DNA of 64,000 nt, taken from assembly GCA_943737045.1 (NCBI GenBank), contig CALSFV010000128.1:93863-157862 (forward strand). Reading direction: 5' to 3'. This DNA comes from Parapristionchus giblindavisi (lineage: Eukaryota > Nematoda > Chromadorea > Rhabditida > Diplogasteridae). A program made the position numbers and the translations under genes. Positions 35,333 to 45,376 of the stretch are shown piece by piece; within the stretch, counting starts at the first letter, position 1; every line of letters starts with the position of its first letter. The notes under the pieces were generated by a model that searched no databases, was not told the DNA's origin, and was given only the letters and a program-made list of their open reading frames with translations.

Positions 35333-35612
35333 TATACTCAGGTGTTTGACTCCTTGCATGATCCAAGTAAAATTCGTGCAATTAATGACATGATCATGCA
35401 TGGAATATACTCGAGTCATGCATGGATTATTTGTGATCATGCATGATTCTGTCATTCCATGCATGATCACGGAAAATTCGTGCATGATTACGGAAGATCC
35501 ATGCATGATCACGAACCACGGATATTCCATGCATGATCATGCATGTAATGTCGAATAATGCATGATTATACTTGTATTCGTGATCATGCAAGGATTTCAA
35601 CACCAGAGTATA
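35333..35612. mobile_element. GATCATGCAT-rich MITE, nested in the MULE-like element
   Basis: TATACTCAGGTGTTTGACTC and the inverted GATTTCAACACCAGAGTATA define 31-bp ends starting and finishing at TA. The interior is a cluster of about ten CATGCATGATC-type palindromic words. Confidence 0.8.
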
Positions 35613-35943
35613 GCGGGTCGATTTTCAAAATATGACGGGTCAATTTACCAAAATGAATCTCAAAATACCTTCTTTCGCTTAAATTGTAACTTTTAGCGTA
35701 AAATGAGCGTAATATCATGGGTCGATCCTGAATATGAGCCGTATATGCTGGGTCAATCCTCATATTTTGAGGGTATGAAAATGTATGATTCTATCGATTC
35801 ACATGCAGGAGAGAAGACGCATTCCGCAAAATGACCGCAATTTGGCCGTACGCCGGATACACGGCGGTTCACTGGAGGGAAATCCCTACATTTAACTTTG
35901 TCTTGAAGCCTCCCGCACTACGAAAAATCGGCAAAGTTGTTTT

Positions 35944-36018
35944 GCACCGGGTGGGATTCGAACCCACGAGGTTCGGATCGCCAGACAAAAGTTCTAACCA
36001 CTAAGCCATCTCGGCATG
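35944..36018 (-). tRNA. tRNA-like sequence (likely pseudo-tRNA)
   Basis: Minus strand: GCCGAGATGGCTTAGTGGTT at the 5' side and a perfect T arm GTGGGTTCGAATCCCAC. The A-box region is recognisable, but the acceptor stem pairs at few positions and the anticodon arm does not close well. It sits inside the MULE-like element. Confidence 0.45.
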
Positions 36019-38185
36019 CTACATAACTCGTAGAACTCGATGATGAACGCATGTGGGGGGAGGGACCGCAGCGCGTCGTTGAGCGCGTCGCGTCGCTTCC
36101 TCCCCTTACGCTAACTATTACCGTATATAATAATGAACTTTCGTGGTAAGACATTTGTTGAACAATTTATCCTGATTTTTAAAAACTGCGAGTCGCTCTT
36201 AACTACTGTCCTTGAACCGCCGTGGGATACAGACACGTATAAATCTGACAACGAGAGAGTACAGCACACACAAAAATACTAATTGCTTATACACGATCCC
36301 TTTTGCTACGAAAATCAATTAACCGTAGCAGTTTCATACATTCCCTTACAGAAACATCGAAAAAGAGTCTACAAAACAAGAAATAACACATAATCCGCAA
36401 AATGGCGGTCGATAAAATTTTACAACAACAAGACAGTACGCCTAGGCTTAAACGTTAACCAAATGAACTCGATTGATTGATGATAGTATAAAGTGATATT
36501 TTTTCTGTTTGAAAACAAAACAAGAAATAACACATATTCCACACAATGGCGGTCGATAAAATATCGCAACAACACAATTTTTTGTTCCGATAGTGTTACA
36601 TTTTCCGATCTACTGAAATTACCCGCGGTCATTTGGTTCGTCCGTCCTGTAAGCTACAGGACGGACGAACCAAACAACCGCGGTCATTTGGTTTGTCCGT
36701 CCTATACGGTTAAGTGGGATCAGCCAACTTTGTTGACGTCGAAGACGATGAATGGCTAGAGGATTAGGATTGACGTGGATGGAACTATGCATAGTCTTGG
36801 TTACAGTCACGCCCGAAGGACTGTAATCCTGAAATGATCATTAATCAATTAGTCGCAATATTTTAAATATTTCGCAATAAATATTTGTATGCAATTTATG
36901 GGTAATGTTAGCAATAAAACACCAGTGAACTAAAAAAACAAAGAAAAATACCATTGACAGCTCATCCAGGTTGACGCACATGGTCGACAGGGAGTCGCTC
37001 GAGCCATGCCGCATGTCGGCGACGGCAGCAAGAGCATCTGGCGAACTGGGCGGGTCGTGCCTACGGTTTCGTAGTCGGAAGCGATCGGGGTCATTGGGGT
37101 GACAGAAGTGGGCGCCGAAGGAGTCTATTACGTACACTCTGGAGGATATTGACGATGACGAGGAGCACTCATTGGGTAATGGACAGGCTGACGGAGGTGG
37201 CGGCAGCTGCTCGCTGCAAAGGACACGGAATTACAAAACAATCAATCAATATAAAGCAACGAAGAGGCCATGTAGATGAACGTTAGCACATTTAAATGTG
37301 AATCACAGCACATAAAAGCATACAAGAGTATCGGAAAGCGGAAAGTGAGGGAAAGAACAGTCACAGGTCACGCGCTTGCGGTTGCGCACGCGTGTGTTTA
37401 CCCCCGCTGTTCGAACATGTTTTTCAGCTGCTCCGCGCTCTCTAAAAATTCGGACGACTGTGACTGAGAATGCACACGATTTCCTGTGCAGTTTTCGTGT
37501 AAATAATAAGTGTTTTCTCAAAAAATATTTATAAATTGTTGAACACACTTTCATGGAGAGTTGAGTAACCACAATTTAACCATCACACTATCACTTTTGT
37601 AAATTAAACTTTCGACGCAACTTTATGTAAAGCTCCGTTTACTTTTTCTGCTCCTCTTCAAATGCACACTCTCTCGCCTGCTCTAACCGACCGCGCTAGA
37701 AAGTTCGCATCTTTCGACGCATCTTTTCGTCGCAACTTTCGACGCAACTTTCGATCGAAAGTTGTTAGAGAGTACTAGAGAGTGTGTATTTCGAGAGATT
37801 TAGAGAAAACTTGCGTCGAAAGTTGCGAACTTTCTTCGCAACTTTCTTCGCATCTTTTTTGACAGATTGGACAGACCCCTGATCTTTCTCTACACTCACG
37901 GCAAATTCTCATAGATATAGGTTGTCTAACTGTTCGGCTATAGAGAAAGGTTAGCTTACTCCAAACTCTCTCAAAAAGACACGTTAGATAATTCTCTCTC
38001 GCTCGAGATAGTAACGGTGACTGGAGTAAGCTAACTAAGTTATCTCACATATGAGAGAACGTTTCTCTAATTGATTGAAATTTAAATCTATTTTCAATTT
38101 TAAGTTTTTCTCGAATTTTTCGAATTAAAATCGAGAAATTTTCTCGAAAAAAAGTCGAGAAATCGAGAAACGAGAAATGCACACC

Positions 38186-39698
38186 CCTGCTATGCACCCC
38201 ATCGCAGAATTTTATGGCGATCACGCCTGTCTATTTCATTTTTCACGAAAAAAATTCAGAAATTTTTAAAAATTGAATTTATTTCAACGGGAAAAGTGTT
38301 TTTTTAAGAGATGTATAGATCGGACCGAAATGTGTTCAGGACCCCAAAAAAAATTCAGCGAATTTGCAGAAGGTACTTTCCAGAAAATCAACTTTTAGTG
38401 TAGTCATGTTGCCGTTGAGGTGGAGTAAAGAGGCGAGAGAGTGTGGTGGAGCGAGAGAGCAGAGAGGTAAGTAAGGCGACAATAGTAGAAAGTGGGTGGA
38501 CGTCCTTCCCTTCAATCATCTCTGCTCTCTCACTATACCACACTCTCTCTCCTCTTGCCTCCACTCCATGACTACACTATAACACGGGTCTCCTTTAAAA
38601 ACGTAGGAAAATGAGACCTTTTCCCGATAGTTTTACAATTTTTCTCACCGTTTTGGATGAGATTTATATGATTGAACATAGTGAGGTAAAGTAGAAGGCC
38701 TAGGCACTTGATTTCGCCAAATTTGCATTTTTATCGATTTTTTGATCTTCCACTTCCGGAAGACATATCTCACTCAATTTTTGAACTACAGCAAAACTTT
38801 TTTTTTTGCCAATCGAGTCGAAATGAACTAATCTAGAAGTTACTCAAGGACGGATACGTGCGAAAACGCCATCTTCTACCTGTTTTCTTTAAAAAAAATT
38901 TTTTTTTTTTGAGTACAAAATGCTAATTTTCTCAAAACTTTTCCACAAAGGGTACGATTTTTATTCGCGATTCTGATTCCCAATCCTCGAATTGGGGTAG
39001 GTACATATTTCATCGGTTATAACTCACGACAAGCCATATCGATCATCAGAGGGAGCCGGACTTTGCGTTATTTTCATTCAAAATACATTTCTTATCTCAC
39101 CTCTCCTCATTTTCATGCAAATTCTCAAGCGTAGTATACCAATCGAAACCTCTCGACGAGCTGTACAAAAATGACTTAGTAGTACAAGTCATGAAATTTG
39201 ACCGTATTCAAGATATTCTTGAAAATCCGTTTTTTCACTGGCAATTGTTGTGCAATGTATTTATTTATTTATTTATTTGATACAAAAAATATATTCGCTT
39301 TCACTTTCACTTTGCTCTCTAACCATGCTTGTTCGTTACTCTTTTGCAATCAATATGTTCATTGCAGCAATGCGTTTTCTCGTGCTATTCTTCATACTTC
39401 AATGGAAAACGAACGTAATATAGAGGTCTCTCAGTACGATTTCGCTCTAGGTCTCTACAAGCGAATGCTCGAGGAAGTGCAGCAAGGAGTGGGAATACTT
39501 ATAAGTTGATTTTCTCGAAAGTATCTTCCGCAAATTCGCTGAAATTTTTTCTATGGGGTCCTGAATACATCCCGGTCCGATCTCGCAAAAACACTTTTGC
39601 CATTAAAATAAATTCAATTTCTGAAAATTTATGAAACGTTTTCATGAAAAATAAATTAGACAGGCGTGATCCTCATCAAATTCTGCCCCTGGGGGCAT
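38186..39698. mobile_element. Long inverted-repeat element of block Y, second copy
   Basis: Counterpart of 10104-13991 without the 1.9-kb and 485-bp insertions. Ends CTATGCACCCCATCGCAGAA and GGGGGCATAG, with GATCACGCCTGTCTA / TAGACAGGCGTGATC. It contains exon 1 of the intact Y gene (39402-39488). Confidence 0.6.
38398..38582. repeat. Palindromic MITE-like hairpin, second copy
   Basis: TAGTGTAGTCATG (38398) and CATGACTACACTATA (38568) with inverted GAGAGTGTGGTGG / CCACACTCTCTC. Counterpart of 10313-10493. Confidence 0.65.
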
Positions 39699-41267
39699 AG
39701 TCTGCAAATTTTAGAGCCATTGTGAGACGAGAAATGAGTAAAACGCAATTTCAACGCGACGTCGTCTGGCCTCAACGGTGGCTCTAGGTGCAAAATGAAC
39801 ATGACCATCGTCATCAGCACCCATGAAAATCCCGTTCCCAAAAATATGTTTTTTTTTGACTGTACCAAATTTCACTGAATTTGGTTGAGTCTTAGGCAAG
39901 CGGCCTCATTTACATTTTTACATTACATTAAAACAACTTTATCAGCGTTGGGATGTTATTTTAGCTGGCCTCATATATTATAAATTATTAATCATGTAAT
40001 GCGCTCCCATGTACAGATTGCAACTACTAAAACGATCCTTCATTGAATGATTTTGGTACAACATGTTTTCTTTTATAATTTCTTATTTGTGTATTACTTG
40101 AATGATTTCAGAACTTCGACAAGCCCTTTGGAGGACCAATCGAGCCCAAGACCTGCGCCACTTGCCAGATCGAAATGGAGGTATGATCTTTCGTTTTTGA
40201 AATGAGGACGCTATCAAAAGGCGTGCTGATCATGCAGACATTGATTGTGCATATTTATAGTCTCAATTCGGTACATACACATGTTCCATGTGCCACATTG
40301 GATACTGTGCTCACTGTGATGAGGACTTCAAGAAGACACCACATGTACGGTATACTAAATGATTTGAAAATGAAAATGAAAATATCTTAGTAGTGTACAT
40401 TACAATACATTGTTGGTGAAATTATGTAAAACTTTCTTAATATTATGTGATCTTGTACAACTCTGCTGGTTGTGCAGCTACAAACCTGACAAGTAGAATA
40501 CCTACGAACTGTTTTCTGTCAAATAGTAGTTAGTTTTTTATTGATATAAAATGCGAATATTGTGATTTTGGAGAATATAATGAATGGTATAAGATAATAA
40601 TATTAAAATAATAATAATATTTATTCCTTCAATAAAACATATAGGGGATGGGATGTATTGAAGGATGATAAGATGAGCGATCAAGGTAGACATTTGCAGT
40701 ATTGTGGCTGGAGTGAGGATGACGCCGTCACTGAAGCCATCATCACTGAAGTGCGGGATGCCGACTACTTCTACTACAAAGATGTAGAGGTGAGCGCAAA
40801 AATAACAGTTATGATTATGATTTACAAAAATTCCGAAAGAAATGCATATCTGTTTTAGAATATAGGCTTGTAATTACAATTACTATAGCAATGATTCATT
40901 TACTCCACTGTTAAAATTGTTTATGTCAAATATTTGATTCTTCTTTCTTCAAAAGTACATGAATATACATAGAAAACATGGTTCACCGTTTGACCCCCTC
41001 CCCTGAAACGTGACGACACTTGCGTAGTGAAATAGTTATTCAACCAACTCACTTAAAATCACGTTTGTTGTCGGAAAACGGTTTGCCAACATGGTTCATG
41101 ATTACGTGAAATAACTATTTTGAATATAGGCATGCCTGGAGTACTTATTGATCGAATACGGGATGAAGGACAATTATTGTGATGAAGAAAATTGGGAACT
41201 CGACGGTGCATTTGTCCTGCAAATGCAAATGCAGGCAAATGAAGATGCCACACACAACATGTGGTGA
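39402..41267 (+). CDS. Small Cys-rich zinc-binding-type protein, 5 exons, 175 aa
   Basis: Exons 39402-39488, 40112-40180, 40261-40349, 40645-40789 and 41130-41267 have AG/GT borders and phases 0, 0, 2, 0, and end at TGA. The start MENERN is the first ATG of this frame; an overlapping frame (MRFLVLFF) ends after 17 codons. Cysteines at 44, 47, 60, 63, 68 and 71 give C-x2-C-x12-C-x2-C-x4-C-x2-C, with His 64 and 70, a compact zinc-ribbon or B-box/RING-like cluster. The C-terminal half is acidic and helical (EACLEYLLIEYGMKDNY). No signal peptide. The donor of exon 1 (GTGGGA) is weak. It is the intact partner of 11305-15663. Function unknown; no orthologue claimed. Confidence 0.8.
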
Positions 41268-42372
41268 AGTGATGAATTGTAGTTCGATATATTCATTGTA
41301 TGTATGTAATGTGACATGTTATTTCTATTCCATTATTAATATCTATCATTCATTATCATTATCATTGCTGTAATAAAAATAATAATAATATATTTATCGT
41401 TTCTTGGACAAGACAAAATAACGATATTCTATGTAATATGCATGTATTCGACGAAAATGCAACAATATCTAGATCGATGCTATTCTTATGAACTTATATG
41501 TATTATTAAATCATCCTTGTTTTCTCCACATCAGGCGAGGTCGTTAACCTCACCTTATCTTCTCTTCTTATTCTTCATCTTGTGAATAGTCTTCGTCTGA
41601 TATCTGATCTTTGGCCTTTGTCTTTTCTCAGTCTAGCCTATCATTATCCGTAGCGATTGCGGATTCTTACAGTTGCGATCCCCAAACCAATCATCATAAG
41701 TTTTCCCATTCAAATATCAACAACCAATCAACAACCTGTGGGGCTGAAATGTCGCGAATTGTAACGCTCGATGTCATGCTGGGCGGAGCCTCGAATCGGC
41801 TAGCTCGACGCTGATTGGCTGACAGCCGACGACTGTCAAACGTGCCCCAGAGGTACCCCGACTCCCCAACTTGGTGCAAAGGTCCTCGGGACACTCGGGC
41901 ACACGTCCACGCGGACGTGCGGACGACCACGCGGATCCTTGCGCCACCACGTGTCTTTGGTTCGTGGACGTGTGGGCGTTCCGAAACGCGCGCGGTTTTT
42001 GGTCTCCGGCCACACGCGTCCTCGCGCCAACAGGTGTCTTTGGTTCGCGGGCCGCGGCCGCCTTTTAGTCACCCCCTTATTCTTTCTAAATTGAGTTGCT
42101 CTCTAATATAAGGAAAATATAAGGAAAAATATGGAAAACAATTCCGTACAGCCTCCTAATGTGTCGTTTTCTTTGATTTCGATATCTGTTTCTAGTGCAG
42201 AGAATTCAGACATGCAGAGGAGGAGATGAGAGGGGTGATACAGCTATAGAATGAGAGAATGAGTGAGAGAGCGTGTTCCAGCTGCGAGGCTTGTAGTTTG
42301 TACTTATCCCTAGGATTAGCCCGGCAAGAAGGATTGCAAAATCTTTAAATGATAGAATGCAAAGAACGGCAC
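41268..42372. other. Intergenic, partly GC-rich
   Basis: Positions 41740-42070 are GC-rich with repeated CACGTGTCTTTGGTTCG / GGTGTCTTTGGTTCG and GGACGTG words, so frames are open on both strands; this looks like a repeat fragment, not a gene. The rest is AT-rich without recognisable features. Confidence 0.5.
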
Positions 42373-43100
42373 TAGGTCGAATGATACCAGTTGAATAAGA
42401 ACCGACTGGATGATAACCGGCAGCTACCGGATGAGAACTGAGCGTATGAGAACCCACTGAATGAGAACCTACAGGATTAGAATCCACCGGATGAGCACTG
42501 AGCGTATGAGAACACACTAGATGATAATCGACTGAATGAGAACTCTAAAACAAGTACCAGATGGTCACAAGGCGCCAGGACGCCGGCGCCCGCGCCCAAA
42601 TAAAAATATTCAAATTTGTCAAATCGATTGAGCATTGATAAAACAAGTACCAGTACATTTTTTTATTTGGGCGCCGGTTTCGGCGCCGGCGTCTTGGCGT
42701 CATTGGTACTTGTTTTGTCAATGCTCAATCGATTTGACAACTTTAGAACAATTGTTTATTTGGGCGCCGGCGCGGGGTCCTGTCGGCTGGGTGATGATTG
42801 GGTACTTGTTTCATCAATGCTCGATCGATCTGACAACTTTTGAACAATACTTTCATAAAATGACCGCTGAGTTCTCATCCGACACATTTAGTAATGTCGG
42901 ACTGATCTACCTGTGATAAACGCAAAATTTGGCATAAAATGGCCGCTGAGTTCTCATCCGACATGTTCTCATTCAACGGGTTCTCATTCGGTCGGTTCTA
43001 ATACGCTCAGTTCTCGCTTAGTGGGTTCTTATACGCTCAGTTCTCATCCGGTAGCTTCTGGATAACATCGAGTCGTTTCTTATTCAACGGTTATCATTCG
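42373..43100. mobile_element. Large compound palindrome built from GATGAGAACC words
   Basis: The left arm (42373-42545) is a run of words such as GAATGAGAACC, GAGAACTGAGCGTATG; the right arm (42866-43100) is a run of the complements GGTTCTCATTC and ACGCTCAGTTCTCATCC. These are the terminal words of the ACTAGGTCGAATGAGAACC MITE family, here amplified in each arm. Confidence 0.75.
42546..42850. repeat. Nested GGCGCCGG inverted repeats
   Basis: ACAAGTACCAG, GGCGCC...GGCGCCCGCGCCCAAATA and TCAAATCGATTGAGCATTGA are repeated in inverse at 42658-42740 and directly again at 42741-42847, giving three alternating arms that occupy the centre of the larger palindrome. Confidence 0.8.
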
Positions 43101-43321
43101 ACCAATAGCACTTTCCCAGCGTTACACCTCTGTTTCTTCGTCATCTCTGCTCCGCTCGAACTGACCAAGTAAGCCCAATTATGCTAAGACTTTCTAGCGT
43201 AAATTATCTGTCCCTGTCCCTAATCACTCTCCGGATCATACTTATGTTACAACTATCGATCATTTTCTCTTGATTGAATATGCGAGTGTAGTAGAGGATA
43301 GAGAGAGAATATTCGAAACCG

Positions 43322-43460
43322 ATATTGTGGCACAATGACAACTCATGAATAAAAACCGACTGGATGATAACTACTTGCATATTACAGATAAGGACTAATG
43401 GATAGACAAAGTATGCAAATGTCGGCTGTTCATTGGTTCTCATTCTACTTAATACCGACA
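43322..43460. mobile_element. Degenerate MITE of the GAATGAGAACC family
   Basis: AAAAACCGACTGGATGATAAC near 43353 and CATTGGTTCTCATTCTACTTA near 43432 are the remains of inverted ends; GACTAATGGATAGACAAAGTATGCAAA in the middle matches the copies at 21244-21373. Confidence 0.6.
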
Positions 43461-43690
43461 TATTGTATGTTACAACCTAATGTTTTCACACAGTCTTTAT
43501 TTTCACAACTCCTCTCTCTCTCTCTCCAAATTCTGAGTAAGAAAAGTGGTTATTTCTCCACATGATCTCTTTGTACTGTGACAAATCGCTGAAAAATATG
43601 TCAAAACTCCATTGTACTGTTTGTTCACGTCATTCCATGTTTTTAAATGAATTTGCTAGAAAAAAATGAAATTGACGCCCCCTCAACATA

Positions 43691-43858
43691 CTTGCCCAGC
43701 CCCCTCCCCGCCCCTTCCACCAAGCACGCAGCCTGGCAGGAGGAGGAGCTTGCCCAGCACCCCCTACCAAGCACGGAGTGCTTAGCAGGCGGGGGAGCTT
43801 GCCCAGCCCCCTCCCCGACCCTTCCACCAAGCACGCCGAGCGTGGCAGGCGGGGGAGG
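43691..43858. repeat. GC-rich imperfect triplicate
   Basis: CTTGCCCAGC opens three consecutive segments at 43691, 43749 and 43797, each with CACCAAGCACG/ACCAAGCACG and GGCAGG. Frames are open on both strands because of composition; no gene is supported. Confidence 0.75.
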
Positions 43859-44350
43859 GAGGGGGGTAGGGAAGGGATTCCATCGCGAAGCACCTTCCCC
43901 ATACCAAAATTCTCTCCCGAGGAGAGCGACGCAACTGAACAATCAGAAGCGAAGAATGAGCGGGCGGAGCGCTATTTATAGGGAGCACTACAAACTACAA
44001 ACGCACTCTCTAGCTGCAACACTCTCTCTCCCTGTCTAACTGTCTCTCTTCTCTCTCCTCTCTCTACTCTCTCATCTCCTCTGCGTCTCTGACTCACTGA
44101 GCTGGATGTCTGTGCTCTAGCCACCGCGTCACGCCTACTTTGAAATTTAACTTAAATACTTAAACTTGTTTATTTTTGAAATTCATGCGTGCCTTTTTGA
44201 TGATAAGAATCAGCACATTGATATTAGTAGGATTAAACGGAAATTGGGACTTTTGATCACTTTCGTTTTTACTGATATCGTTTCCCGCTTTTTCAATCCC
44301 ATGCATTTAATTCTAAATCAAGTCGTTTTGAAACATTCGTCACATTGTTT

Positions 44351-44803
44351 TTAGCGTATGCTCTTACATCTCTTGCTTTTTGAGTCGCGGACACTTCGTT
44401 GGTGTCGGAACTGCCAACGTTTGTACTCTTTTCCTTCAGTTACAAACGATTTGCTCGTAATTCTTTCCTTTTCCTCTCTTCTATTCCACCACTTACATTG
44501 GCACTCGCTTTTGAATTCAATGGTATGCCCTACTTTGCTAATTGACTTTGCTTTCAGGTGACGCTCAATGTGTCTTAGGTCTCCACGACTAGGTTGTGAT
44601 TCGGTTAGTTGTTTACTTTCATGTAGCATAATTTGTTGATTACCTGGTCCTGATAATAACGAGATATCATTAAACTTGCTAACTCGTTGGAGTAAATTCT
44701 TCATGATTAGAATTGTAATGGGATTTTGTAACGAAGTCGGAATTAGGCAAAGCAAACGATAATAGGTCGGTATCCTGACGAATTCTAGGAGGAAATTGTA
44801 CAT
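44351..44803 (-). CDS. Unrecognised 150-codon open frame
   Basis: The longest minus-strand frame outside repeats in this part. It starts at ATG (44801-44803). The N-terminal 35 residues are hydrophobic; the C-terminal half is strongly basic (RREEKERITSK, SVRDSKSKRCKSIR). One HIERHLKAK...ECQCKW segment holds two His and two Cys but in no standard spacing. It ends 137 bp before the first CWC22 exon, on the opposite strand. It could be a transposon fragment or chance. Confidence 0.3.
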   Translation of the reverse strand: MYNFLLEFVRIPTYYRLLCLIPTSLQNPITILIMKNLLQRVSKFNDISLLSGPGNQQIMLHESKQLTESQPSRGDLRHIERHLKAKSISKVGHTIEFKSECQCKWWNRREEKERITSKSFVTEGKEYKRWQFRHQRSVRDSKSKRCKSIR

Positions 44804-45311
44804 ATTTATTAAATATCGATCGATATTTCTTTTATTTTTGATATTACTTGACTAGATAATAAAATGTGATCGATACTTGGTCATTATATTGCTTATCAGA
44901 CAATATCGATTAATTATTTTTATTTGCAGGCCCCATCACACTCGTTTCACCCTCGTCCACACACCTCCGGACAAGCTTCGGATGCGTGAATAGGTTAGTT
45001 GTGTCTTAATCCTAACGCTGTTTATCATTGATCAATATGGATTGGTTGAAGGCTTAAGCGTTGAACTTTTTAGGGATTCGTAGTAGATTATTGACTGATT
45101 GGTGAAATAATGATGGGCTGTCTATATGAGAGATTAGAGAGTGATTAGTTATTCATATTTAGATATTTTTGTCAATTCGAAAGTCCCCCACGATATTTCA
45201 TCACTCCTAATATTTGTATGCCATCTCTTTCCTCCTACTCCACCCCTGCATTGATTTCACAATCGGCTATTTCGCAATTCATTCGTTCACGCACTGACCC
45301 TGCATGACAAG

Positions 45312-45376
45312 CGTGACGTCACAAGCGTAGGCGGAGGCCGTTTACCAACTATTCTCACCTATGCTTGTGACGTCAC
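45312..45376. repeat. Inverted repeat with two TGACGTCA sites
   Basis: GTGACGTCACAAGCGTAGG and CCTATGCTTGTGACGTCAC are inverted about 25 bp apart, each with a CRE-type palindrome. It lies in the first intron of the CWC22 copy. Any regulatory role is speculative. Confidence 0.6.

Larger units (their letters stand above)
34784..36714. mobile_element. MULE-like element, 1931 bp, 11-bp target duplication
   Basis: Arms of about 290 bp (34789-35060 and 36434-36709) are inverted, beginning CCGTATAGGACGGACAAACC, with repeated GGACGGACRAACCAAAYRAC blocks. TGGGATCAGCC flanks both sides (34773-34783, 36715-36725). Long TIRs plus a 9-11 bp duplication are typical of Mutator-like elements. Inside are a 97-bp repeat, a nested MITE and a tRNA-like sequence, but no transposase. 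Confidence 0.85.
34356..37463 (-). pseudogene. Unrecognised four-exon gene split by a MULE-like insertion
   Basis: Minus-strand exons 37402-37463 (SEFLESAEQLKNMFEQR), 36952-37213 (Pro- and Ser-rich, then VYVIDSFGAHFCHPNDPDRF), 36828-36715 interrupted and resumed at 34772-34747, and 34413-34356 ending TAG (TGGHTIVPVYQGTPDEPQ). If the 1931-bp insertion and one copy of its 11-bp target duplication are ignored, every phase matches (2, 0, 2) and the frame is open for about 173 codons. The 5' start was not found; the first exon could extend upstream. No family recognised. As it stands the third exon is destroyed, unless the insertion is spliced around. It lies wholly inside the 7.16-kb composite. 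Confidence 0.65.
30720..37879 (-). mobile_element. 7.16-kb composite element with GGGTCYGTCC ends carrying a gene
   Basis: The ends GGGTCCGTCCAATCTGTCA and TGACAGATTGGACAGACCC are inverted; CTG flanks both sides. The first block Y reads TTTCGTCTGATCTTTCTC with no insertion (9773). Both subterminal regions (30738-30838, 37695-37860) are packed with GAAAGTT / AACTTTC words in both orientations, like transposase-binding arrays. Inside are two MITEs, candidate exons, an 84-bp array, a minus-strand gene and a MULE-like element. No transposase was found, so it is non-autonomous or its transposase is outside known patterns. Confidence 0.82.

Noticed and set aside
41836..42111. Arg- and Pro-rich frames in the GC-rich patch
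   Set aside because: Open on several frames because of repeated CACGTG-type words; no splice structure or family motif.
43630..44039. Proline-rich frames on both strands
   Set aside because: Explained by the GC-rich CTTGCCCAGC triplicate and high C content.
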